Assembly: GCA_964606855.1 (NCBI GenBank)
Contig: CAZSHM010000028.1
Coordinates: 1 to 24,187, forward strand
Length of the DNA: 24,187 nt
Reading direction: 5' to 3'
Source: UBA7185 sp964606855
Lineage (GTDB): Bacteria; Bacillota; Peptococcia; Peptococcales; Peptococcaceae
In this document: positions 6,663 through 14,729 of the stretch, piece after piece
How the letters are laid out: every line of letters starts with the position of its first letter
How positions within the stretch are numbered: position 1 is the first letter of the stretch
The notes under the pieces: generated by a model
What the model was told of the DNA's origin: nothing
What the model saw: only the letters and a program-made list of their open reading frames with translations
Databases searched by the model: none
Translations under genes and position numbers: made by a program

Positions 6663-8689
6663 TATTCATTCAGGATTTGATACACGGGCGCGCCCTCGCA
6701 CTGCGCGGGCATCCTGACCCCTAAAATCGAAGCGATCGTCGGAGCGACATCCGTCTCCCGGATCACACGGTCGGTGACAAAGCCGGACTTCACGCCCTTG
6801 CCTGCGGCGATGAAGATCGGCGACACGGAAGTGTCCTGCAGACCGTCAAAGGTTGGCAGAGAGTCTCCGTGCACGCGGTTAAACCCTTCCTCCAGGAAGT
6901 AGACGATATCGCCCGTGTCCGCGCCGTTCAGCCCCAGGATTTTGGCATCCTTGTTCCGCAGCGCGATGGAGACGACGCGTTTCCCCGTCTCGGGATCGCG
7001 GTAGTTATACAGATCGTCGATGATCTGCCGCTCGAGTTCATATTTATCCGCAGGATCCACAATGCCGTGCGGATTGCGCCCCTTCAAATTGATCCAGATA
7101 TAACTCCCGCGGACCGCCACCGCTTTTGTCTTGCTCCAGTCGATCTCGCGGATCTCGTTCCCGTTCTCATCCTTCTGCAGCACGGTGTATCCCAGCTCCT
7201 GCATAACGCGGATATTCACGCCAAACGGATCCCCCAACATCGGAGGCATTTCTTCATAGGAGCAAACCAGGCCGTGGTCGGAGGTGATGATGATGGTCCA
7301 TCCTTCCTCTAGCAGGTGATCGAAAGATCCGAGGTAGGCATCGGTATCGATATAGACCTGCTCCATGCACTCCTGCAGTCCCTTATAGTCTACGTCGGGA
7401 AGATTTTTACGGGAGACAACCTGATGCCAGAAGATATGCCCCATCGCATCCACATTGTGCAGATGGCTGAACACCATGCCATAATCCTGACTCTGGATCA
7501 GATAGTGGATGGCCCTCGACTGCCACTGACTGTAGCGTCTCCAGCCGGACAAGGTCAGTTCCTTCAGATACTTCACATTCAGCCCGTTGACAATCCCGGG
7601 CACGGGCAGATATCCGCAGTTGGCGACCACGTCATGGTACAGCTGCTTCGGCGACCAGAGCGTGTCATTGTGAATATCCATCGCCATCTCATAGGCCATC
7701 GTCAGGCTGGAGCCGTCCGGAGCAACCTCCAAGAGGTGGTAATAGCGGTTCGCTTCATAGACATCGTTCTCGCGCTTCACGTTCTCGATGATCTCTTTCT
7801 CTTTCTCCTCCAGCGTGATTGTGAACAGCGGCTCCGCGTCCCGCTTATTATGATACACAGCGACCCGGTCATAGATGCCGTCTTGATTTTTCAGCAGCAG
7901 GCAGGGACGCCGCTCCAGCCCATTGGAAACGACAATGTAGAACTCCTTCGCGTCCGCAGGCGCGTTCGCCCAATCTTTTGCCGCCGTCAGCGGTGAGTTC
8001 ACCACGTTGTTCGGGACACGCTCGATCGCCGCCTCCCCGTCTTCCGGGACCAGAATCAGATTCTTGACAAACTGGTTTCCGCCGGTGACGTTCATGACCT
8101 TCCGTCCATAGTCCATCCCGGCCTTGCCTACTTCCTCGATATCCGGAATGTTGTAAATGATGCATCCGGCGCCGCAGTCGTTGGCAACGAAGGGCAGATA
8201 GATCAATTTCTCGACCTGCTCGCTCGCGTAAACCACCATCCCGCTGTCCACGCCGGCGACGGCCGTCTGTACGCTGCTGGGCGACGTCCCGTCCACAACG
8301 TGCAGGTTCGGGCTGTCGGAAGACGGCGGCCAAGAAGACCCCGGCCAGTGGAACACCAGCGTTTTAATTCCTGCTTCTGCCGTCACATTCCAAAGCTGTT
8401 CTGCTTTACAGTTCATGGAATACAGATTGTACACCATCCGGTCCAGATTCTCCGGATCCTGGTTCCAGAAGCAGGTGACACCATGGGTGGCCGGCGTCGC
8501 GCCGGTCGCCAGGGTCGTCCACATGGGCGGAGTAATGGTGGGCATGCCGCCGAGCATCACAAGATCCTCTCTCGCGGATCCTTTTTCGATATAGTTCTTG
8601 ATATGCGGCAGTTTCCCTTCGTCCACCAATTTTTTCGTGAACCTGGGATCCATCCCGTCGATGCCTAAAACCAGTACTTTATTTTGCAT
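6662..8689 (-). CDS. Alkaline-phosphatase-superfamily phosphohydrolase (COG3379-like), paralog 2
   Basis: A 675-aa paralog of the hydrolases at 2693-4702 and 8948-10987. The metal aspartate is D11 in GIDGMDP, the nucleophile region is TPPMWTT, and the second metal set is SHLHNVD..GH and TSDHG. The C-terminus is RMPAQCEGAPVYQIL. It starts directly with a hydrophobic strand (KVLVLGIDG), without a signal peptide, so it should act in the cytosol. The start ATG is preceded by GAGGGGG about 10 nt upstream. It differs from the others in the loop after the nucleophile (THGVTCFWNQ) and after the metal histidine (HIFWHQ), which could mean a different substrate preference. All visible catalytic residues are intact. 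It is followed by the MFS gene after 312 nt. Confidence 0.92.
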   Translation of the reverse strand: MQNKVLVLGIDGMDPRFTKKLVDEGKLPHIKNYIEKGSAREDLVMLGGMPTITPPMWTTLATGATPATHGVTCFWNQDPENLDRMVYNLYSMNCKAEQLWNVTAEAGIKTLVFHWPGSSWPPSSDSPNLHVVDGTSPSSVQTAVAGVDSGMVVYASEQVEKLIYLPFVANDCGAGCIIYNIPDIEEVGKAGMDYGRKVMNVTGGNQFVKNLILVPEDGEAAIERVPNNVVNSPLTAAKDWANAPADAKEFYIVVSNGLERRPCLLLKNQDGIYDRVAVYHNKRDAEPLFTITLEEKEKEIIENVKRENDVYEANRYYHLLEVAPDGSSLTMAYEMAMDIHNDTLWSPKQLYHDVVANCGYLPVPGIVNGLNVKYLKELTLSGWRRYSQWQSRAIHYLIQSQDYGMVFSHLHNVDAMGHIFWHQVVSRKNLPDVDYKGLQECMEQVYIDTDAYLGSFDHLLEEGWTIIITSDHGLVCSYEEMPPMLGDPFGVNIRVMQELGYTVLQKDENGNEIREIDWSKTKAVAVRGSYIWINLKGRNPHGIVDPADKYELERQIIDDLYNYRDPETGKRVVSIALRNKDAKILGLNGADTGDIVYFLEEGFNRVHGDSLPTFDGLQDTSVSPIFIAAGKGVKSGFVTDRVIRETDVAPTIASILGVRMPAQCEGAPVYQILNE

Positions 8690-8803
8690 CGCAATAGTTC
8701 CCCCTCAATCTGCGAAACAGATCACTCTGTCTTATCAGCAATGTTGCAAAAGGCTGAACCACAACTCTTCTCAATGTTTCGCGGCCTCGCCGTGTCCGCA
8801 GAG

Positions 8804-8850
8804 AGGCGGGAGCGGCTACATGTATGTTTGCGCCGTATAGCCGCTCGCCT
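8804..8850. other. Long-stem hairpin between phosphohydrolase paralogs 3 and 2
   Basis: Arms aggcg+agcggcta (8804-8808 and 8811-8818, 2-nt bulge) and tagccgctcgcct (8838-8850) give a 13-bp stem with a 19-nt loop. It lies in the 258-bp spacer downstream of the hydrolase ending at 8948. No T tract follows on the minus strand, so it is not a textbook terminator. The rest of this spacer shows nothing else I can support. Confidence 0.45.
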
Positions 8851-8947
8851 TGTCCTCTTTGTCCTATCACACATGTCCGTCCGCCACGGGTTTCAGCGGC
8901 GCACTGTCAAACTTTGCTCCGTGCCCCGCAAGCCGTGCGCGGCAGAT

Positions 8948-10987
8948 TTACAGTTCCTCTTCAAAAATCTGATAGACCGGGGCGCCCTCGCACTGGTGCG
9001 GCATCCGGACGCCGGCCAGCGTCGCCATCGTGGGCGTGAGATCCACCTCGCGAATGATGCGGTCTGTCTTGAAGTTCTTCTTCAGTCCCTTGCCGGCCGC
9101 GATAAAGATCGGCGACACGGACGTGCCTCTGTAGCCCCGTGTGGTGGAGATGGAATCTCCGTGGTCATAGTTGTACCCTTCCGCGTTCCAGTAGAGGATA
9201 TCGCCGCACTCCGGACCGCCCTGCCCCAGAAGCACCGCGTCCTTGTTCCGCAGTGCCAGGGAAATGACACGCTTGCCGGACACCGGATGCTTGTAGTTGT
9301 ACAGGCGGGTCATGATCTCTTCTTCCCACTCGTACTGATCCTCCGGATCGATCAGACCGTCGATGACGGTGCCGTCCGGCAGAGTGTGCTTGTTTCTGCC
9401 CTTGATATTCAGATAGATCTGGTTCGCGCGCTGCGCCACCGCGTAGGTCTTCTCCCAGTCGATCTCGTAGAGATCCTTGCCCTCCGCGTCCTTCTTCAGC
9501 GCGGTGAGGCCCAGTTCCTCCATGAAACGGACATTGACGCCGGTCGCGTCGCCCATCATCAGCGGCTCGTACTGAGACGCCACCTGCGCGTGGTCGCTGA
9601 CCAGGAACAGCGTCCAGCCCTCGTCCAGGAGATGCAGATATTTTCCGACATAGTTGTCTGTCTGGATGTACACCTTGCGCCAGATATCCTCGTACGCGTC
9701 CTCGCTCATCTTGTTGTGGCCGTGATCCTTGAGGAATTTCACGATCATATGGCCCTCGATATCGACATTGTGGAAATGCGAGAAGACCACTTCATAGCCG
9801 CGGTTCTCAATCAGGAAATTGATGCTGTCCGCATACCAGTTGCCGACTTCCGTCCAGCTCGGGAGCATGCATTTCTCGATCAGGGTGCGGTCGCCGCCGC
9901 CCACGATGGACATCGGCACCGCCGGCCCCACGTTCTGGAAGACATCCTCCTTGAGCGATCTCGGGGACCACAGGCTGTCGGAGGTGGTGTCCATGGCGAT
10001 GGAGCGCCACAGTTTCAGTTTGCTGCCGTCCTCGGCCAGCTCGATCAGCCGCAGGAAACGGTTGCCCTTGACGATCTCGCCTGCGGCGTTGAAGTTGTCG
10101 TCCACATAGTTGTTGTAGAAGACATCCTTCTGCAGCACGGCGATGGGATCCGCCGTCTTCTTGTTGCGGTAGACCGCGACATGGTCGTAGATACCGTCCT
10201 CGTTCTTCAGAATCAGCGTCGGCCTGCGGATGAAGGCATTGGAGAAGACGAAGGTCGTCTCCTTGGCATCCGCCGGAATCTCAAACTGCCAGTCATGCGG
10301 CGCCACGATGGGGCAGAGCATGACATCGAACGGCGTATCGCTCAGGGCGTGCTCGCCGTCCTCGGGATAGAGCAGCAGGTTGTTGGCATCCGCCGTGCCG
10401 GAAATGGCGTTCAGAGAGGACTGCTCCTTGGACTCCAGTTTTTCGATGACGCAGGGCACGTTGGCATCCGCCGCGGCTCTGGGCACGACAGCGATCTCCT
10501 TGACTTCCTCGCCCGCCACCAGAAGGCTTTCCGAGTCCACCGCCGTGGTGATGTTGATGCACGCCGGCGTCAGGCCGTCCACCACGGAAAGGTTCGGGTT
10601 GTCGGAGGATGGCGGCCAGGAGGAACCGGGCCAGTGCCAGACCAGCGTCTTTTTGCCGGCTTCCGCCATGACATTCCACAGCTGCTCCGCCTTGCAGTTC
10701 CTGGAATCGAGGTTGTACTCCATCTTATCGATATCGGCGCCGCATCTGCTGAAGCAGGTGATCCCGTGCGTCACCGCGTATGCGCCGGTGGCCAGGGTCG
10801 TCCACATCGGGGGCGTGATGGTCGGATGGCCGCCCAGCATCGTGAGATCCTCACGGCAGGAGCCGGCCTCGATCAGTTTCTGGACGTTGGGCATGATGCC
10901 TTCCGCGATATACTTCCGCGTCAAGCTTGGATCCATGCCGTCCACACCGATCACCATCAATTTCTCGCTCAACACTTCTTTTTTCAT
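8948..10987 (-). CDS. Alkaline-phosphatase-superfamily phosphohydrolase (COG3379-like), paralog 3
   Basis: A 679-aa cytosolic hydrolase. The metal aspartate is D16 in GVDGMDP, the nucleophile region is TPPMWTT, and the second metal set is SHFHNVD..GH and SDHA. Here alanine replaces the glycine found after DH in the other two full paralogs, but the ligands themselves remain. The N-terminal extension (about six residues before the first strand) and the EVL..KLMV.GVDGMDP block tie it to the partial hydrolase at 1-205, and both follow a Zn/ABC/unknown trio. Start ATG 10987 has AAAGGTGG 6 nt upstream. A good vegetative promoter lies about 115 nt upstream, so it can be transcribed separately from the cassette before it. 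It is the first of a run of same-strand genes with paralog 2, MFS and paralog 1. Confidence 0.92.
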   Translation of the reverse strand: MKKEVLSEKLMVIGVDGMDPSLTRKYIAEGIMPNVQKLIEAGSCREDLTMLGGHPTITPPMWTTLATGAYAVTHGITCFSRCGADIDKMEYNLDSRNCKAEQLWNVMAEAGKKTLVWHWPGSSWPPSSDNPNLSVVDGLTPACINITTAVDSESLLVAGEEVKEIAVVPRAAADANVPCVIEKLESKEQSSLNAISGTADANNLLLYPEDGEHALSDTPFDVMLCPIVAPHDWQFEIPADAKETTFVFSNAFIRRPTLILKNEDGIYDHVAVYRNKKTADPIAVLQKDVFYNNYVDDNFNAAGEIVKGNRFLRLIELAEDGSKLKLWRSIAMDTTSDSLWSPRSLKEDVFQNVGPAVPMSIVGGGDRTLIEKCMLPSWTEVGNWYADSINFLIENRGYEVVFSHFHNVDIEGHMIVKFLKDHGHNKMSEDAYEDIWRKVYIQTDNYVGKYLHLLDEGWTLFLVSDHAQVASQYEPLMMGDATGVNVRFMEELGLTALKKDAEGKDLYEIDWEKTYAVAQRANQIYLNIKGRNKHTLPDGTVIDGLIDPEDQYEWEEEIMTRLYNYKHPVSGKRVISLALRNKDAVLLGQGGPECGDILYWNAEGYNYDHGDSISTTRGYRGTSVSPIFIAAGKGLKKNFKTDRIIREVDLTPTMATLAGVRMPHQCEGAPVYQIFEEEL

Positions 10988-11101
10988 AGGCTACCACCTT
11001 TCTCTTCGCAAAACAGCAGAAACTGGTTGTGTTTGGCTCTCCGCAAATCGTATATATGTTTCACCGTCCATCTCTTCTATACGGCAAAACCTATACTATA
11101 T

Positions 11102-11130
11102 ATTATATCTGCTTATGCATTCTTTGTGAA
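11102..11130 (-). promoter_or_regulatory. Vegetative promoter of phosphohydrolase paralog 3
   Basis: On the minus strand, -35 TTCACA (11130-11125, 5 of 6 to consensus) and -10 TATAAT (11107-11102, 6 of 6) are separated by exactly 17 bp. Predicted transcription starts near 11095, leaving a leader of about 108 nt. The -35 box lies in the spacer of a small dyad GCATT-N8-AATGC, which could be an operator. Confidence 0.75.
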
Positions 11131-11186
11131 ATGCTTGCTGTGTATGCCACGTATACTTTTCAGCTATAGAGCCGCGGTTCCCGCCC

Positions 11187-12113
11187 CTAAGCCAGGTCCC
11201 ACTGGTGCAGATAGCGCACGAACGTGTCGCGCGCCGGCGCCCCCATCTCCCGCTCCAGGCCACTCACGACCGCCGGAAAATCCATGCCGTAGCGCGACAC
11301 CTTCTCCCGCCTGACGCGGATCTGCCGGACCGGCCCCAGATAGTGCTGCTCCAGCAGGCGCCGCACCTGCGCGGTGTACTCCGCCTTGGCCTCGCGGAAG
11401 GAGACTCGGTAGTCATACCAGAACCTCTGCAGATAGAGCGGCGTGGTGATCCGGCCCGCCTGCTCCAGCTCAAACTTTCGCGCGTAGACGTACTCGCGCA
11501 GCGCGTCCGCGATATAGCGCGCCTCGCCTTGCTCCAGATAGAGCATCGCGTAGAGCTTTCCCTCGGAGGTCTTTTTCGGAACAAAGTCGTCCTCCAGATT
11601 CCGGTACTCGCGCGCGATCCAGTGCATCAGGGCATTGTAGTGCGCGCTGGTCAGTTTCAAGGTCTTGTAGCTGTACCGGACCAGCTCGGAGAAACAGCCC
11701 AGCCGCACGCTGTCAAAAGCGCCCTCCAGCGCCTCCCGCTCCGCATCCAGCAAACTGTAGGCGAAATCATCCCGCACCCGCTCCGCCACATCGCTCAGGA
11801 GCCGGAACAACTCCTCCGGATAGGCATCGCGCAGGCGGCGGGCCAGCGTCTTTTTCACCTCCAGGTTTTTCTCCTCCTTCAGCCCGGACGGCAGCGGACA
11901 GCGCTCCGTATAGCGGCTCAGATTGGCCGGATAGATGTCCCGGACGCCCGCCTCGTCCAGGAAAGTGTAGATGTGATCCGAAGCATTGCTCACGCGGTAG
12001 AGCATCTCGCCCTGCGCGCGGTAGGCCGTCCCGTAGACGGTAAACTCCTGGTCAAGCCACCCCAACTGCACCCGCTGCTGGGCTTCCCCCGCGATCTTGG
12101 TGTCCCGGATCAT
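11187..12113 (-). CDS. Uncharacterised 308-aa protein, partner of the ABC ATPase (copy 2)
   Basis: This is the paralog of the protein at 342-1334, with the same order of blocks: (F)T.YGTAY near residues 23-30, then YRVSN, IYTFL and IYP. It has no signal peptide, membrane helix or recognised catalytic motif; it is rich in Arg, Glu, Tyr and Leu and probably helical. Start ATG 12113 has GGAGGT 8 nt upstream and overlaps the TGA of the ATPase gene (ATGA), so the two are translationally coupled. Copy 1 is similarly overlapped. The conservation of this gene order in two diverged copies is the best clue to function: a dedicated partner of a stand-alone COG1119-like ATPase and a Cys-rich protein. Confidence 0.83.
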   Translation of the reverse strand: MIRDTKIAGEAQQRVQLGWLDQEFTVYGTAYRAQGEMLYRVSNASDHIYTFLDEAGVRDIYPANLSRYTERCPLPSGLKEEKNLEVKKTLARRLRDAYPEELFRLLSDVAERVRDDFAYSLLDAEREALEGAFDSVRLGCFSELVRYSYKTLKLTSAHYNALMHWIAREYRNLEDDFVPKKTSEGKLYAMLYLEQGEARYIADALREYVYARKFELEQAGRITTPLYLQRFWYDYRVSFREAKAEYTAQVRRLLEQHYLGPVRQIRVRREKVSRYGMDFPAVVSGLEREMGAPARDTFVRYLHQWDLA

Positions 12114-12970
12114 GCCCCCGCACCTCCCTTTCCGCCGTGCTCTCTGCGGATGTCCGCGGCCGCGATCTCGTCCCGGATCCGGATGTGCCGCCGGTTCTCC
12201 GCGTCCCGCCGGATCTCCAGGCTATAGCCCAGGAACGCGCTCAGTTTCTCCGCCGAGAGCATCTCCTCCGCTGGACCCTGGTCAAACACATATCCGTTGC
12301 GCAGGAGCAGCGCCCGGTCGAACACGCCGCCGATCTCCTCGATGTGCTGCGTCACATAGAGGATGGTGATCCCCGTCTCCCGCGCCAGCGCGTCGATCAG
12401 GCGGAACAGACTCTCCCGCTTGTAGACGTCCAGCCCGCCGCACGGCTCATCCAGCAGCAGCAACTCCGGCTCGTTGAACAGCGCCCGCGCGATCAGCACG
12501 CTCTGCCGCTCCCCCTTGGAGAGCATATCGTACTGCCGGTCGATCTTCTGTCCCACATGGAGCGCCCGCAGCAGTTTTTTGGCGTGCGCGACGTCCGCGA
12601 GCGTGATGCCCCAGTCCAGCCCCAGCACACCGCTCTTTGCGGACAGGACGATATCCAGCACGCTCTCCCGGCTGTAGTGCTTGTCAAAGAACGAGCTGCT
12701 CACAAAGCCGATGCGCCGCCGGAACTCCAGCGCGTTCTCGTTGCTGTACGCCTCGCCGAACACCCGCAGCGCCCCCGCCGTATAGTGTTTGAAGCCGGCG
12801 ATGGTGCTCAGGAGCGTCGTCTTGCCGCAGCCGTTCATTCCGTAGACGGCCCAGTGCTCGCCGCGCCCGACCCGCCAGTTGATGTGATTCAAGAGATAGG
12901 CATGGCCCATCTTGCATTCCAGATCCCGCATCTCGACCACGGGATCCGGCATCGTTGTCCCATCCGGCAT
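12110..12970 (-). CDS. Stand-alone ABC transporter ATP-binding protein, YlmA/ModF-like (copy 2)
   Basis: A 286-aa single-domain ABC ATPase. Walker A is GMNGCGKTT (44-52), the signature LSKGERQ (150-156), Walker B LLLLDE (170-175) and the D-loop GGLD. The usual switch-histidine position reads YVTQH: the residue after YVT is Gln (Q208) with a His at 209, whereas copy 1 has YVTH. The body otherwise matches COG1119-like members (FGEAYSNENALEFRRRIGFV, then LSAEKLSAFLGYS). Start: the frame is open to 13042, but ATG 12970 has GGAGGG 6 nt upstream and gives a length like copy 1. The gap to the upstream Cys-rich gene is 23 nt. No permease is adjacent. The C-terminus carries a charged, Gly-rich tail absent in copy 1. 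Confidence 0.9.
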   Translation of the reverse strand: MPDGTTMPDPVVEMRDLECKMGHAYLLNHINWRVGRGEHWAVYGMNGCGKTTLLSTIAGFKHYTAGALRVFGEAYSNENALEFRRRIGFVSSSFFDKHYSRESVLDIVLSAKSGVLGLDWGITLADVAHAKKLLRALHVGQKIDRQYDMLSKGERQSVLIARALFNEPELLLLDEPCGGLDVYKRESLFRLIDALARETGITILYVTQHIEEIGGVFDRALLLRNGYVFDQGPAEEMLSAEKLSAFLGYSLEIRRDAENRRHIRIRDEIAAADIRREHGGKGGAGA

Positions 12971-12993
12971 CGTATTCCCTCCATCCGCGCCCG

Positions 12994-13428
12994 TCACGGC
13001 TCGTCCGCGTCCCCGAGATCCGCCTCCCGCAGCGTGATGCATGTCCCGAGAAAATTCTCGTTGAGATCCAGCGGAACCCGAAAGCCGTCCCTGTCCAAAA
13101 GGCCGAGATTCTGATTCTCCCAGGCCATGATCTCACAGACTTTGGCAATATTCATCTGCCGCGTGCGCGGATTCTCCTCCAACTCCGGGTAACAGTTGAA
13201 TCCCGTCTCGTCGACAAAAAATTCGGCGCTCAGATAAATTTCTTTCTCCACGCCGAACTCGATCCGGTCGCAGTCCTCGCAGAAGATCTCCACACGGCTG
13301 TCCTCGTGCTCGCTGAAAACAATCCGCTTCAGAATCAGCCGCCCGCCGCAATACTTGCAGCGGCAGCGCTTTGTCCGCTTTTTCAGCATCTCCAGCCGCT
13401 TTTCCGACTGAAAGGTTTGCTCTTCCAT
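12994..13428 (-). CDS. Small Cys-rich, putative zinc-binding protein (copy 2)
   Basis: A 144-aa paralog of the protein at 2142-2573. The cysteines are conserved (CRCKYCGG at 22-29 and CEDCD at 50-54), as are the blocks FFVDETGFNCYP and MNIAKVCEIMAW. The start is ATG 13428, with GGAGG 7 nt upstream; a longer frame reaches 13458 without a better site. It is the first gene of the copy-2 cassette and the first minus-strand gene after the divergent intergenic region, so the cassette promoter should lie between 13429 and about 13540. An AT-rich stretch (GATAAAATAGAATAAT on the minus strand) could include a -10, but no convincing -35 is seen. Zn binding is inferred from the cysteine spacing; no enzyme motif is visible. 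Confidence 0.82.
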   Translation of the reverse strand: MEEQTFQSEKRLEMLKKRTKRCRCKYCGGRLILKRIVFSEHEDSRVEIFCEDCDRIEFGVEKEIYLSAEFFVDETGFNCYPELEENPRTRQMNIAKVCEIMAWENQNLGLLDRDGFRVPLDLNENFLGTCITLREADLGDADEP

Positions 13429-13511
13429 GGCGTCCCCTCCCCAGAACAACTCGCGCATTTTCCGTATACGTTCTATTATTCTATTTTATCTGTTTCCCCC
13501 AGGTATGGATA

Positions 13512-13526
13512 ATGCCTGTCAGGCAT
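13512..13526. promoter_or_regulatory. 15-bp palindrome in the divergent intergenic region
   Basis: ATGCCTG-T-CAGGCAT is a perfect palindrome about 85 bp upstream of the copy-2 cassette and about 80 bp upstream of the -10 box of the divergent permease gene. It fits a dimeric repressor site, but no cognate regulator can be named. Confidence 0.4.
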
Positions 13527-13582
13527 AGCGTTATACACGGAAATCAAGGCGGCGCGAATTCGGCGTCCCGCGGAAAATAGAT

Positions 13583-13611
13583 TGGACTTGCGCGCGCAAA
13601 ACAGCTATAAT
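13583..13611 (+). promoter_or_regulatory. Promoter of the ArsP_2-type permease with palindrome in the spacer
   Basis: A -10 TATAAT (13606-13611) follows a weak -35 TGGACT (13583-13588, 4 of 6) at 17 bp. Between the boxes lies the perfect 12-bp palindrome TTGCGCGCGCAA (13588-13599), a possible operator for a metal-responsive regulator. The leader also has a small hairpin, ggcgg/ccgcc, at 13623-13638. Confidence 0.6.
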
Positions 13612-13671
13612 AAAGACAATTCGGCGGCTTGATCCGCCTTTGTCAGACTCGCCCGGGAGGAGGGACGGTCC

Positions 13672-14544
13672 GTGGGACGCGCACCTGGATTCGATTGGAT
13701 TGCAATTTTAGAGGATACCTGCATCGACACGCTGTCTGTCTTTCCACTGCTGCTGCTGGTCTATGTCCTGCTGGAATTTTTGGAGCACCGTGTCGACCTC
13801 GCACGGCACGCGCATCTCCTCACCGGCCCCGCGGGACCGCTTCTGGGAGCGGTTGCCGGCGCAGTTCCGCAGTGCGGCTTTTCCGCCGCGGCCGCCACGC
13901 TCTTCAACTACAAGCGCATCAGCATCGGCGCCTTGGTGGCCGTGTTTCTCTCCACCTCCGACGAGGCCCTGCCCATCCTCCTGGCATATCCGGAACAGGG
14001 CCGGACCGTCGTCCTGCTGCTCGCGTGCAAAATCTGCATCGCACTGTTCTGGGGCTACGCCTTCTGGCTGCTCGGTCGGGCGATCGGCCGCAAGCGCGCG
14101 GCGCCCCGCCCGATCCTCCTGCGGGAGGAGTGCCGCCACGAGGAGACAGAGCGGTTCTCCTTCCGGCACGTGCTGCAGCATACCGTCTACATCACGGTCT
14201 ATCTCTTTCTCATGATGCTGGCGATCAATCTGCTCACCGGCTGGCTTGGCGCGGAGCGCATCGGCATGCTCCTTCTGCGGGACAGCCTGTGGCAGCCGGT
14301 GCTGGCGGCGCTGGTGGGGCTTATCCCCGGCTGCGGGACCTCCATCCTCCTGACCTCGCTCTTTCTGCAGGGCACCCTCTCCTTCGGCAGCGTCACCGCG
14401 GGACTGTGCTCCGCAGCGGGATTCAGCTACCTGATCCTGCTGCAGAAGCACGACCGCCGCACGGTGATCGCCATCGGCTGCACGTTTTTCGCCGCCGCCG
14501 TGTCCGGGCTGGCCATCGAGCTCCTGGCGGGCCTGTTCGCCTGA
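13672..14544 (+). CDS. Putative 10-TM heavy-metal/arsenic permease, ArsP_2-like
   Basis: A 290-aa hydrophobic membrane protein, the only plus-strand gene. It has an internal pseudo-repeat: GAVPQCGFS (63-71) and GLIPGCGTS (216-224) each lie at the start of a helix pair, and a charged cytoplasmic loop (about 138-165) separates the halves. The paired P(Q/G)CG(F/T)S motifs and length match the ArsP_2 family of putative heavy-metal exporters, often annotated as arsenic efflux or putative manganese transporter. The substrate is therefore uncertain. The start is GTG 13672 with GGAGGAGGG about 7 nt upstream. It has its own promoter and ends before a bidirectional terminator. GC content is visibly high in this gene. 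Confidence 0.75.
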   Translation: MGRAPGFDWIAILEDTCIDTLSVFPLLLLVYVLLEFLEHRVDLARHAHLLTGPAGPLLGAVAGAVPQCGFSAAAATLFNYKRISIGALVAVFLSTSDEALPILLAYPEQGRTVVLLLACKICIALFWGYAFWLLGRAIGRKRAAPRPILLREECRHEETERFSFRHVLQHTVYITVYLFLMMLAINLLTGWLGAERIGMLLLRDSLWQPVLAALVGLIPGCGTSILLTSLFLQGTLSFGSVTAGLCSAAGFSYLILLQKHDRRTVIAIGCTFFAAAVSGLAIELLAGLFA

Positions 14545-14567
14545 CCCCGCGCCGCCGGCGCAGGAGC

Positions 14568-14684
14568 AAGGAAAAAGCTGCCGCCCGCGAACCCTCGCGC
14601 GCGTCTCTCCGAAAGGGCAGGATGGTTCTCCTGCCCTGCGAGAGAGGTGCAGCGCACGGGCCCGCAGGCGGCAGCTTTTTCCTT
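14568..14684. terminator. Bidirectional composite terminator between convergent genes
   Basis: A perfect 18-bp stem, aaggaaaaagctgccgcc (14568-14585) with its complement at 14667-14684, has A and T runs at the outer ends that work in both directions. An internal perfect 8-bp hairpin, gggcagga/tcctgccc (14615-14622 and 14629-14636), sits in the loop. It lies exactly between the stop codons of the plus-strand permease (14544) and the minus-strand amidase (14730). Confidence 0.85.
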
Positions 14685-14729
14685 TTGTTCTATTGTGTAC
14701 CACGCGGACAGATCGCCAAGCCGCCCGGG

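Noticed and set aside
8804..8850. Riboswitch in front of phosphohydrolase paralog 2
   Set aside because: Only a single hairpin with no conserved riboswitch core is seen, and it is 115 nt from the start codon.
8684..11314. 876-codon plus-strand open frame
   Set aside because: It lies opposite phosphohydrolase paralog 3, has no ribosome site or family motif, and is explained by GC-biased third positions of the real gene.
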